Assembly (NCBI GenBank): GCA_002328035.1
Contig: DCVL01000012.1
Coordinates: 1-12,835 of the forward strand
Reading direction: 5' to 3'
From: Geobacter sp. UBA2189
GTDB taxonomy: Bacteria; Desulfobacterota; Desulfuromonadia; Geobacterales; Pseudopelobacteraceae
DNA: 12,835 nucleotides
In this document: piece by piece, positions 7,901 through 12,835 of the stretch
Layout: each line of letters begins with the position of its first letter
Numbering within the stretch: position 1 is the stretch's first letter
The notes under the pieces: model-generated
Database searches by the model: none
What the model was told of the DNA's origin: nothing
What the model saw: only the letters and a program-made list of their open reading frames with translations
Made by a program: the position numbers and the translations under genes

Positions 7901-8724
7901 TTCCGACGAATCAGTTTTTTACCCTTCTCCTTCACTTCTTCCAGTCCTACGATATGGAGCAGTTCGCTGTAGAACTCGTTGTTCAGACTGTTACTGTCAT
8001 TAGCGATGGGAAGTTTCAGCAGATGCTGCGGGGAAAGAAATTTATAGAGTGCAATCAGCTTCTTACGGTCTTTCTCTGTTAAAGCAGGCTTTTGGGCAAG
8101 CGTATGATAGTCGCGCAAATCAAACCAGCAGCAGGGAATCGGTTCTTCCAGCTCATCAAGCCACTTTTTAGCAATGGATTCATAAAAATAACGGCTGTCG
8201 TGTCCATCACGCTTGAAAGCTTTGTATCCTTTTTCCAGTGACTTGTTACGGCGGATATTCCTTTCAAACCAAGCACCATCAAATACAAACCACTCATTGG
8301 TGTTGGTTGCTATAAGATACTTTATCGCATAGTTTTCCTTATCGAAAACCTCCCGCAAGTAGTAGAGAATGATCTCATGAAGTGCCTTGGCATTCGGCTT
8401 TTGGCGACTCATCATCTCTGTGGTGTTAGTGGATGATTTCGTTTCAATGATTACAGAGATTACGGATGTTGAAAGGTCGGCATAGATGGCAAGATCTATG
8501 TCTCCAGTGTTTTGGCTGGCTACAAGATTGGTCTTTCTGTACCACGTATCTTTCAGAAAATCCCGAATATGGTCTTTCTGGTGGCCTTCACGATCACCGT
8601 CTTGCAGATGCGCGCATAATGCTGAAAGATTTCTGCGAAAAAGCTCTATGCTGTCGTTGGCCAATGTCTGCCCGACATGTGCTTTGTTCAAAAGCTCTTC
8701 AGGAGTCTTCATTTCAAGAATCAT
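4921..8724 (-). CDS. Fused restriction nuclease and N6-adenine methyltransferase (Eco57I / type IIG style)
   Basis: A single giant protein (1281 residues from GTG at 8766, 1267 from the preferred ATG). Positions below count from the GTG. The N-terminus carries a PD-(D/E)XK-like nuclease: NTGDIDLAIY (86-95) and VIIETKS (105-111), with E108-x-K110. A long helical connector follows. The methyltransferase has the FYTPGYIT entry motif (505-512), SAM motif I DPAVGSGHF (572-580), FGVDINPKSVAICRLRLW (664-681) and catalytic NPPY (861-864) in FDVVIGNPPYIRQEEL, typical of N6-adenine enzymes. Residues about 1020-1220 are the likely target-recognition region. I prefer ATG 8722-8724 because GGAGGG lies eight bases upstream, while the GTG has only a weak site. 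No separate specificity gene is present. Type IIG is the best fit; a phage-growth-limitation-like methyltransferase is an alternative. The recognition sequence cannot be predicted. Confidence 0.9.
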   Translation of the reverse strand: MILEMKTPEELLNKAHVGQTLANDSIELFRRNLSALCAHLQDGDREGHQKDHIRDFLKDTWYRKTNLVASQNTGDIDLAIYADLSTSVISVIIETKSSTNTTEMMSRQKPNAKALHEIILYYLREVFDKENYAIKYLIATNTNEWFVFDGAWFERNIRRNKSLEKGYKAFKRDGHDSRYFYESIAKKWLDELEEPIPCCWFDLRDYHTLAQKPALTEKDRKKLIALYKFLSPQHLLKLPIANDSNSLNNEFYSELLHIVGLEEVKEKGKKLIRRKAPERRNEGSLLENTINLLKVQQGLEGIKNLQEYGSDEEEQYFSAALELCITWLNRILFLKLLEGRLIAWHQGDTRFVFLNKERIKDFDDLQELFFEVLARQESERTNDIKNKFGNIPYLNSSLFEVSQLERCALQISSLKHRLTLPLFPATVLKNEAGKRRSGVDNTLFYLFDFLDSYDFASEGKALVKDVSKTIINASVLGLIFEKINGYRDGSFYTPGYITMYMSREAIRRAVVEKFRTSSCLPGMQKLKDFDDLKDQLDASDRDVRKLANEVVNSLRVCDPAVGSGHFLVSALNELIVIKYELRILSYRNNGDRIKGYRIAVENDELVIISTEDDQLFRYRLNKNGRPIEDLHCLQETLFHEKETIIENCLFGVDINPKSVAICRLRLWIELLKNAYYRDEDRLETLPNIDINIKCGNSLISRFSLNDDSSGLAHYAPVERRRFKELTKQYKEKVWFYKLGEKGPSNKSVLRRDIEVLKEQWRKFSLPSDFYMKELMNVKNELAQAIFAFDEVGHQKREKLHQRAAELEEKIDARQQTVYANAFEWRFEFPEVLDEDGHFTGFDVVIGNPPYIRQEELGTSKPHLKDNYITYSGTADLYVFFVERAFDLMGDGGYFSYIMPNKWMKAAYGLGLRTFFKKNQLIQIDDFGDLQVFDEATTYPCIVQARNADAKASFWATEISTLDVQQNFSSYIYENRFEVAATMLSDDSWTLTGSNRLQILNRLKETHANLAGYIEDEAYYGIKTGLTEAFVIDAVTCNSLIAEHENHAEILRPFLLGRNIKPYGTPTVDKYLIFLPKGITNTRRRESEPEAWLQETFPGIYAWLKPFQERAEKRTDKGDYWWEIRACDYYHAFAKPKIMYQKFQVKPCFIYDEQGRFCNDSMWIIPKADKTLFAILNSRMGWFLISSYCTAIQNGFQLIFKYFGQIPIPKTITPEQQKTITELVDQILAAKKVDPKSNTADLEKQIDCLIYTLYGLTPEEIVLVEGTA

Positions 8725-8738
8725 ATTTTCATCCCTCC
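8722..8738 (-). promoter_or_regulatory. Ribosome binding site that decides the start of the large restriction gene
   Basis: GGAGGG (8733-8738, minus strand) lies eight bases before ATG 8722-8724. The upstream GTG at 8764-8766 has only AGGAT close by. This favours a protein 14 residues shorter than the longest open frame. Confidence 0.6.
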
Positions 8739-8843
8739 ATACTCCATCCTTACCAATATGCTCCACATCCTACATCGTTTCACGCTTACTGCACATATGG
8801 AAGGGCAATAGAACCCAACCACCTCGCCCATACACGTAAACTC

Positions 8844-9971
8844 TCATTCCAGCCACCCGCTCCAGTCAGCCTGCGTCACCACCTCAAAACCGGCTTCAGG
8901 ATAGGCTTCGCTCCAATCTTTGGGTGCCTTGGGCCGTGACTTTGGCGACCACTTACATTCAAAACCAGTCAATATGCCATCACTGTCTTCAACCAGGTCA
9001 ATCTCCCGCTGATCGTAGGTTCTCCAAAAATAAAATCCTACAAACCGGCGATTGTTCCCGGCATGTTTGATCCGTTCCATCACAAACCAGTTCTCAAACA
9101 GTTCACCGCTGTCATTGCGCAGCGAGAGCGGCACAAAAGAGCGGATCAGGGCATTCCTGATCCCGGTATCAACAAAATAATAACGGGAAGTTTTGGTTAC
9201 TTCCTTGCGCAGATTGCGGCTGAAACCACGGATATTCACGATGACGAACATCTTTTCCAGGATATCAAGGTAGCTTTCTACGGTCTTCTGGCCGATGCCC
9301 AGGCTGTTTGACAATTCGGAAATCGCCACCTCTTTGCCGATCTGGTGGGCAAGCAGCACCAGCAGGTCAACCACCTTTTTGGGTTTCTTGACCTGCTCAA
9401 ACTCCAGCAGGTCACGGTACAGGTAGTGATTCAGGTAGTTGTACAGATATTCTTCTTTTTCCTGATTGCTTTCAAGGGAATGCACTTTGGGGTACATGCC
9501 AAAGCGCAGCATCTCTTCAAGGGCGGTGTCAGGCGAGGTCACGCGGTATTTTGGCGACAGTTCCCACCAGGAGAGGGGATGCAGGTGGAGTGTCCGCGCC
9601 CGTCCGGTCAAAGGCTCGCTCAAACGGTCGGCAAGCTCAAATGACGCAGAGCCTGATGCGATGACCGTAACCGGAAGGTGATCCACCAGCAGCTTGATGG
9701 TCAGGCCGATATGCTCAATCCGCTGTGCTTCATCTATGAAAATAGTCGTTGCGGAACCGGTGATCCGTTTCAGATGTTCCAGTTCGTGGCGAGCCAGCAG
9801 CGATTGAGTGTACAGGTCATCCCCGCTAAATGAGACCGCATCGGGTACTTTTTCCAGCACCGCCTTGACAAGGGTCGTCTTTCCAGCCTGCCGGGAGCCA
9901 TAGAGAATAAGAGCGGTTCCCGGTTTTCCCAGACCGTCCTGGATCTGTTGCTCAATCGTACGTATGAACAT
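8844..9971 (-). CDS. AAA_14 / DUF4143 ATPase with C-terminal nuclease-like domain
   Basis: This 375-residue protein is typical of the COG1373 ATPases. Walker A is GSRQAGKT (25-32), Walker B is TIFIDEAQ (76-83) and the sensor-like segment is ASGSAS (105-110). These are followed by the family hallmark LTGRARTLHLHPLSWWEL (121-138). Residues about 185-340 are DUF4143: a helical part with KEVAISELSNSLGIGQKTVESYL (a winged-helix-like stretch), then YYFVDTGIRNAL, and a terminal PD-(D/E)XK-like pair, REIDLV (D325) and GFECKWS (E338-x-K340). Its role is not established; family members are frequent beside mobile and defence genes. It has its own candidate promoter, and its stop lies about 120 bases before the preferred start of the restriction gene, so both may share a transcript. 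It could equally be an independent ATPase that happens to lie first in the island. No disruption is visible. Confidence 0.88.
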   Translation of the reverse strand: MFIRTIEQQIQDGLGKPGTALILYGSRQAGKTTLVKAVLEKVPDAVSFSGDDLYTQSLLARHELEHLKRITGSATTIFIDEAQRIEHIGLTIKLLVDHLPVTVIASGSASFELADRLSEPLTGRARTLHLHPLSWWELSPKYRVTSPDTALEEMLRFGMYPKVHSLESNQEKEEYLYNYLNHYLYRDLLEFEQVKKPKKVVDLLVLLAHQIGKEVAISELSNSLGIGQKTVESYLDILEKMFVIVNIRGFSRNLRKEVTKTSRYYFVDTGIRNALIRSFVPLSLRNDSGELFENWFVMERIKHAGNNRRFVGFYFWRTYDQREIDLVEDSDGILTGFECKWSPKSRPKAPKDWSEAYPEAGFEVVTQADWSGWLE

Positions 9972-10008
9972 GCGTCACCCCAAGATATCCATAATTAATA
10001 TATATTGA

Positions 10009-10036
10009 GGTATATCATTTTTTTAAAATTGTTCAA
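10009..10036 (-). promoter_or_regulatory. Candidate promoter of the ATPase gene (start of the island transcript)
   Basis: On the minus strand TTGAAC (10031-10036) and TATACC (10009-10014) are spaced by 16 bases in a strongly A+T-rich stretch. Downstream, the palindrome AATATATATT lies at about 9997-10006, between promoter and gene. Other -10-like boxes exist in the same AT tract, so the exact one is uncertain. This is the only reasonable promoter I see for the whole run down to 3866. Confidence 0.4.
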
Positions 10037-10121
10037 CATGCAAATAATGCTGACCACCCCCTTTTTTATCGGAAGGAGGGGGAGTGACAAAGCTAGGGGT
10101 GAAACCGGATGAAATAGGACA

Positions 10122-10157
10122 ACAGAAAAAGAAAAAGCCCTGATTTCTCAAGGCTTT
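10122..10157 (-). terminator. Intrinsic terminator of tRNA-Ser
   Basis: On the minus strand AAAGCCTTGA (10157-10148), the loop GAAA (10147-10144) and TCAGGGCTTT (10143-10134) make a ten-base-pair stem with one G-T wobble and a GNRA tetraloop. TTCTTTTTC follows. It sits 34 bases past the tRNA 3' end and ends that transcript before the ATPase promoter. Confidence 0.8.
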
Positions 10158-10190
10158 AAGTACTTCATCGGACAGAGCCGGATTATATTA

Positions 10191-10278
10191 TGGCGGAGGG
10201 GGTGAGATTCGAACTCACGGACGGTTGCCCGTCGCCGGTTTTCAAGACCGGTGCCTTAAACCACTCGGCAACCCCTCC
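10191..10278 (-). tRNA. tRNA-Ser, anticodon UGA
   Basis: An 88-base class II tRNA with encoded CCA (10191-10193). The acceptor stem is GGAGGGG (10278-10272) with CCCCTCC (10201-10195). The anticodon stem is CCGGT/ACCGG around the loop CTTGAAA, which places the anticodon TGA at 10244-10242. The long variable arm is GACGG-GCAA-CCGTC, as expected for serine, and the T arm is GTGAG-TTCGAAT-CTCAC. All stems pair without mismatch. It decodes UCA and, by wobble, other UCN codons. Its 3' end faces the accessory genes, the usual side for integration into a tRNA gene. yggT is divergent on the other side. Confidence 0.97.
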
Positions 10279-10293
10279 GAAGAAGAGGAGTGT

Positions 10294-10322
10294 TTTCTAG
10301 CACAGTTTAGCGAAGAACCCAA
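10294..10322 (-). promoter_or_regulatory. Candidate promoter of tRNA-Ser
   Basis: On the minus strand TTGGGT (10317-10322) is followed after 17 bases by TAGAAA (10294-10299), preceded by TGC, an extended -10 pattern. Transcription would begin about ten bases before the tRNA 5' end. The match is fair and the position good. Confidence 0.45.
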
Positions 10323-10453
10323 GACTCTATTTTACGATCTGTTCAATTTTATTTCTTTGACGCCTTCAGCTGCAAGACCCCTGAAAGAGCTTTTGACTTT
10401 ACAGAGTGCTTACGGCATAGTATGCGACTATATAATCAGGAGGTTAGAACGGG

Positions 10454-10777
10454 ATGATCCTTTTTGGAAATATTCTATATGCACTCGCCAAGATTGTTGA
10501 GCTGGCTGACGGCCTGCTGACGGTTTACAAATACATTCTGATTGCGACAATCCTTATTTCGTGGGTAAATCCGGATCCTTACAATCCGATTGTTAATTTT
10601 CTCTATCGAGTAACGGAGCCACTGCTCTCAAGAATCCGCCGGAAGATGCCATCCATGGGAGCGATAGATCTCTCTCCTCTTGTTGCCTTTGCAATAATCT
10701 ACGTATTGCAGATTGTGGTGCTTAATACCCTGTATCAGTACCTTATCACTTACAGTATGACGATGAAATTGAGGTAA
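10454..10777 (+). CDS. yggT: YggT-family membrane protein
   Basis: This 107-residue inner membrane protein has hydrophobic segments at about residues 26-38 (YKYILIATILISW) and 73-93 (LSPLVAFAIIYVLQIVVLNT), and a weaker one at the N-terminus. The conserved YggT signature is clear: SWVNPDPYNPIVNFLYRVTEP (36-56), then IDLSPLVAF (71-79). The family is linked to cell-envelope and division functions, but its biochemical role is not settled. AGGAGG lies ten bases before the ATG. The next gene starts six bases after its stop, and the DUF167 gene then overlaps that one, so yggT, the DivIVA-like gene and the DUF167 gene form one operon, an arrangement often seen in bacteria. An upstream TTGACT at 10393-10398 could be the -35 box, with no clear partner. 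Confidence 0.9.
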   Translation: MILFGNILYALAKIVELADGLLTVYKYILIATILISWVNPDPYNPIVNFLYRVTEPLLSRIRRKMPSMGAIDLSPLVAFAIIYVLQIVVLNTLYQYLITYSMTMKLR

Positions 10778-10783
10778 TAATTG

Positions 10784-11236
10784 ATGAAGATTACACCGCT
10801 CGATATCCAGCAACAGCAGTTTAAGGGGAAGATGATAGGAGGGCTTGACTCTGATGATGTGGACAGCTTTCTTCAGGCCATCGCCGCAGAGATGGAATCC
10901 CTTATTCGTGAAAACACAGAGCTGAAGGAACTTTCAAACCGTCAATCACGGGAGCTTGCAGATTCAGCTCAGAAAGAAAGGGATCTGCGGGAAACAATGC
11001 TGGCTGCCCAGCGGATTACAGACGAGATGAAAAACAATGCCCAGAAAGAGGCCGAACTTATCGTCTCCGAGGCCAACCTGCAGGCAAAACGATTGCTGGA
11101 TGATGCAGAGCGGACTGTAGCGGATATGCAGTCAAGGATACAGGAGCTAAGGAGACAGAGGCTACAGTTTGAGGTTGAATTCAAGGCGCTTCTGGATAAC
11201 CACGCAAGGATGATAGGCAGCGGTGAACAGCAGTAA
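10784..11236 (+). CDS. DivIVA-domain coiled-coil protein
   Basis: A 150-residue DivIVA-like protein. Its N-terminus has the membrane-recognition and pole-targeting pattern of the family: ITPLDIQQQQFKGKMIGG, followed by LDSDDVDSFLQAIAAEM. From about residue 28 to 140 it is a nearly continuous charged coiled coil (ENTELKELSNRQSRELADS, MKNNAQKEAELIVSEANLQA, RRQRLQFEVEFKALLDN). DivIVA proteins organise division and polar growth by binding curved membrane; what this one recruits is unknown. I prefer ATG 10784 to the adjacent in-frame TTG at 10781 because GAGGT (10771-10775) lies eight bases before the ATG. The site lies inside the end of yggT, which implies close coupling. Proteobacterial members are shorter than the Gram-positive ones, and this length fits that group. 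Confidence 0.85.
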   Translation: MKITPLDIQQQQFKGKMIGGLDSDDVDSFLQAIAAEMESLIRENTELKELSNRQSRELADSAQKERDLRETMLAAQRITDEMKNNAQKEAELIVSEANLQAKRLLDDAERTVADMQSRIQELRRQRLQFEVEFKALLDNHARMIGSGEQQ

Positions 11237-11537
11237 TAATCCTACCGCAGCACCCTGGTCAGAGGAAGGCAGTTCATTGCTGCTCAGGATCTTCGTTCAG
11301 CCAAGGTCATCCCGTAATCAGTTCTGCGGCATACATGAAGGTGAGATTAAACTGCGCCTTACCTCACCGCCGGTTGAAGGGGCAGCCAACGAGAGCTGCC
11401 GCGAGTTTGTTGCAAAACAGCTCAAGGTGCCAAAATCTGCCGTTGTCCTCATATCCGGTGAGACATCAAGACATAAGAGGCTCCGGATTGAAGGAGCCTC
11501 AACAGAACAGATAAAACAGCTGATTAATCCTGAATAA
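11223..11537 (+). CDS. DUF167 (YggU-family) protein
   Basis: A 104-residue protein carrying the complete DUF167 fold. It shows LLLRIFVQPRSSRNQFCGI (20-38), EIKLRLTSPPVEGAANESC (41-59) with the invariant PP-x-x-G-x-AN, then VPKSAVVLISGETSRHKRLRI (69-89) with the conserved G-x-x-S-x-x-K. The family is widespread and small, and its molecular function is unknown. It starts at a GTG (11223-11225) that overlaps the end of the DivIVA-like gene by 14 bases, the expected third position of this operon. It ends 18 bases from the convergent gltX with no strong terminator between them. An ATG alternative near the start is not available, so the GTG is likely real. Confidence 0.92.
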   Translation: MNSSNNPTAAPWSEEGSSLLLRIFVQPRSSRNQFCGIHEGEIKLRLTSPPVEGAANESCREFVAKQLKVPKSAVVLISGETSRHKRLRIEGASTEQIKQLINPE

Positions 11538-11555
11538 ACTCTTCCCTGGCAAAAT

Positions 11556-12835
11556 TTAGCCAAGCAGTTCGCGCGCCCGCTCGATCCTGCTGATGGCTTC
11601 CCCAATCCCAAGCGCCACTATTATCTCTCCAATCCCGGGAGCTTGCGTACTGCCTGAAAGCGCCACCCTGACCGGTTGTCCCACCTGCGGCATTTTCCAG
11701 CCACCCTCCGCGCAGACCTCCTTGAAGAGAGTGTCAATCTCAGGGGCAGTTGTTCCGGTAGCATCTGACAATCTGGCAATAACTGTTGAAAACACGGCCT
11801 GCAGATGCCCTTTTTCAAACTTGGCCATTGCAGCCTCATCGTATAAAGCCGGAGCCTGATAGTAGAACAGGGCACGTTCAGCCATCTCCTCAAGCGTCTG
11901 GGCACGGTCTTTCAAGGTAGCTATAACCCCTGCAAGTTGAGGGGATGAGGTATCTGAAACGCCACGGTTTGCAAGGTGCGGCTTAAGCAGTTCAGCCAGC
12001 CTTGCAGGGTCTCCGTTCTTTATGTACTGGGCGTTCAACCAGTTGAGCTTTTCAGGGTTAAATACCGAAGGAGATCTACCCACGTTGCTTATATCAAACT
12101 TCTCAATCATCTCGTCTCTGGAGAAGATCTCATCATCACCGTGGCTCCAACCAAGTCTGACAAGATAATTTGCAAGCGCCTCAGGCAGATAGCCCATATC
12201 ACGGTATGCCATAACACTGGTCGCTCCATGCCTCTTTGAGAGTCTTGCCTTATCGCTCCCGAGTATCATAGGAACATGGGCAAACAGAGGAACGTTGTAG
12301 CCAAGAGCCTCGTATAGCTGTATCTGCCTCGGAGTATTGTTCACATGATCATCCCCTCGTATTACATGCGAGATCCTCATCAGGGCATCATCAATCACCA
12401 CACAGAAGTTGTAGGTAGGGGTTCCATCGGTACGCTGGATTATAAGGTCATCAAGTTCGGCATTAGGAAAGGCTATCCGCCCCTTTATCAGATCGTCAAA
12501 AGCGGTTTCCCCGTCTTCCGGCGCACGGAAGCGGATTACATGCGGCTGGTCTAGCGGCTGATCCTGCCTGTTGCGGCAAGTGCCGTCATACTTTGGCTTG
12601 CGCCCTTCCGACATGGCAGCCTGACGTTTGGCCTCCAGCTCCTCAGGCTTGCACCAGCAACGGTATGCCTTTCCCTCATCAAGCAACCTCTGGAGATGTT
12701 CCTTGTATAGAGGGAAGTTATCGGTCTGGTAAAAAGGCCCTTCATCACAGTCAAGACCAAGCCAGGCCATACCCTGAAGAATGGCATCAACCGATTCCTG
12801 GGTAGAGCGCTCTGTATCGGTATCCTCAATCCTCA
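11556..12835 (-). CDS. gltX: Glutamyl-tRNA synthetase, N-terminus cut by the window edge
   Basis: GluRS charges tRNA-Glu (and in some bacteria tRNA-Gln) with glutamate. The frame is open through the window end; 425 residues are present, and roughly the first 40, with the HIGH-type motif, lie outside. The visible start RIEDTDTERSTQESVDAI is the standard GluRS segment just after that motif, so the ATG at 12770 (MAWLGLDCDEGPFYQT) is internal, not the start. A CWC pair at 38-40 of that internal numbering and a YDGTC further on mark the zinc-binding-type insertion. RLSKRHG (about 12245-12225) is the KMSKS-type ATP-binding motif, preceded by the GDDHVNNT and PMILGSDKA segments. The C-terminal anticodon-binding half is complete to the TAA at 11556-11558. 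Whether it is discriminating or non-discriminating cannot be judged here. It looks like an ordinary chromosomal gene. Confidence 0.97.
   Translation of the reverse strand, partial: RIEDTDTERSTQESVDAILQGMAWLGLDCDEGPFYQTDNFPLYKEHLQRLLDEGKAYRCWCKPEELEAKRQAAMSEGRKPKYDGTCRNRQDQPLDQPHVIRFRAPEDGETAFDDLIKGRIAFPNAELDDLIIQRTDGTPTYNFCVVIDDALMRISHVIRGDDHVNNTPRQIQLYEALGYNVPLFAHVPMILGSDKARLSKRHGATSVMAYRDMGYLPEALANYLVRLGWSHGDDEIFSRDEMIEKFDISNVGRSPSVFNPEKLNWLNAQYIKNGDPARLAELLKPHLANRGVSDTSSPQLAGVIATLKDRAQTLEEMAERALFYYQAPALYDEAAMAKFEKGHLQAVFSTVIARLSDATGTTAPEIDTLFKEVCAEGGWKMPQVGQPVRVALSGSTQAPGIGEIIVALGIGEAISRIERARELLG

Noticed and set aside
4562..8939. Several plus-strand open frames of 135-171 codons opposite the YhcG, methyltransferase and ATPase genes (for example 5050-5565, 6139-6618, 8466-8939)
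   Set aside because: They lie entirely, or nearly so, antisense to genes with clear motifs, have poor start sites and show no domain signatures.
10057..10082. Hairpin with CCCCCT and AGGGGG arms between the tRNA terminator and the ATPase promoter, considered as a terminator
   Set aside because: No T-run follows on either strand and the inner stem depends on G-T pairs.
1..10190. Second copy of the tRNA-Ser 3' end as an attachment site, and an integrase gene
   Set aside because: No repeat of the T-arm/acceptor sequence and no tyrosine or serine recombinase was seen on either strand.
10431..10436. Perfect TATAAT before yggT as a -10 box
   Set aside because: It ends two bases before the AGGAGG; transcription would start inside the ribosome binding site, and no -35 box is correctly placed.
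11547..11562. TGGC/GCCA inverted repeat in the gap between the DUF167 gene and gltX as a bidirectional terminator
   Set aside because: The stem has only four base pairs and lacks a T-run.
1..12835. CRISPR array or large tandem repeats
   Set aside because: No regularly spaced direct repeats are visible; the only repeat pair found is the inverted REP-like one.

Overview
The window reads as a chromosomal segment from a Geobacter-like (Desulfuromonadales) bacterium. That placement is an inference. It rests on the yggT / divIVA-like / DUF167 gene run, a glutamyl-tRNA synthetase gene with a GluRS-type cysteine motif, an IHF-alpha-like fragment, and REP-like repeats with the core GGGTCAGCCCTTGAC beside a REP-associated transposase tail. 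No 16S or other phylogenetic marker is present.

Layout. (1) 1-505, + strand: end of an unrecognised gene that enters from outside the window. (2) 534-1180, - strand: a ChpS/ChpB-type (MazE/MazF family) toxin-antitoxin pair with a promoter and an overlapping palindrome. (3) 1228-1583: a small decayed REP/RAYT element with inverted repeats at both ends and a transposase C-terminal remnant. (4) 1569-3692, - strand: a tightly coupled run of an RlaP/YcgL-type nucleotidyltransferase, a CCA-adding-type nucleotidyltransferase with an HD motif, and an IHF-alpha-like gene that is frameshifted and cut off by the REP element. (5) 3866-9971, - strand: an AAA_14/DUF4143 ATPase, a very large fused nuclease-methyltransferase of Eco57I/type IIG style, and a YhcG (DUF1016) nuclease. 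The last two overlap by ATGA. (6) 10134-10322: tRNA-Ser(UGA) with its terminator and a candidate promoter. (7) 10454-12835: housekeeping genes yggT, divIVA-like and DUF167 on +, convergent with gltX on -, which is cut by the window edge.

The accessory block (about 1-9971) lies directly against the 3' end of tRNA-Ser, while the genes beyond the tRNA look ordinary. This fits a defence island lodged at a tRNA gene, but no integrase and no repeated tRNA end are visible here. Every gene of the island from 9971 down to 534 runs on the minus strand. Functionally it combines DNA restriction and modification (three proteins, each with a PD-(D/E)XK-like signature), two predicted RNA-end nucleotidyltransferases and an RNA-cleaving toxin. 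The most interesting reading is that RNA repair enzymes have been recruited beside a DNA restriction module. The window alone does not prove that these parts work together.
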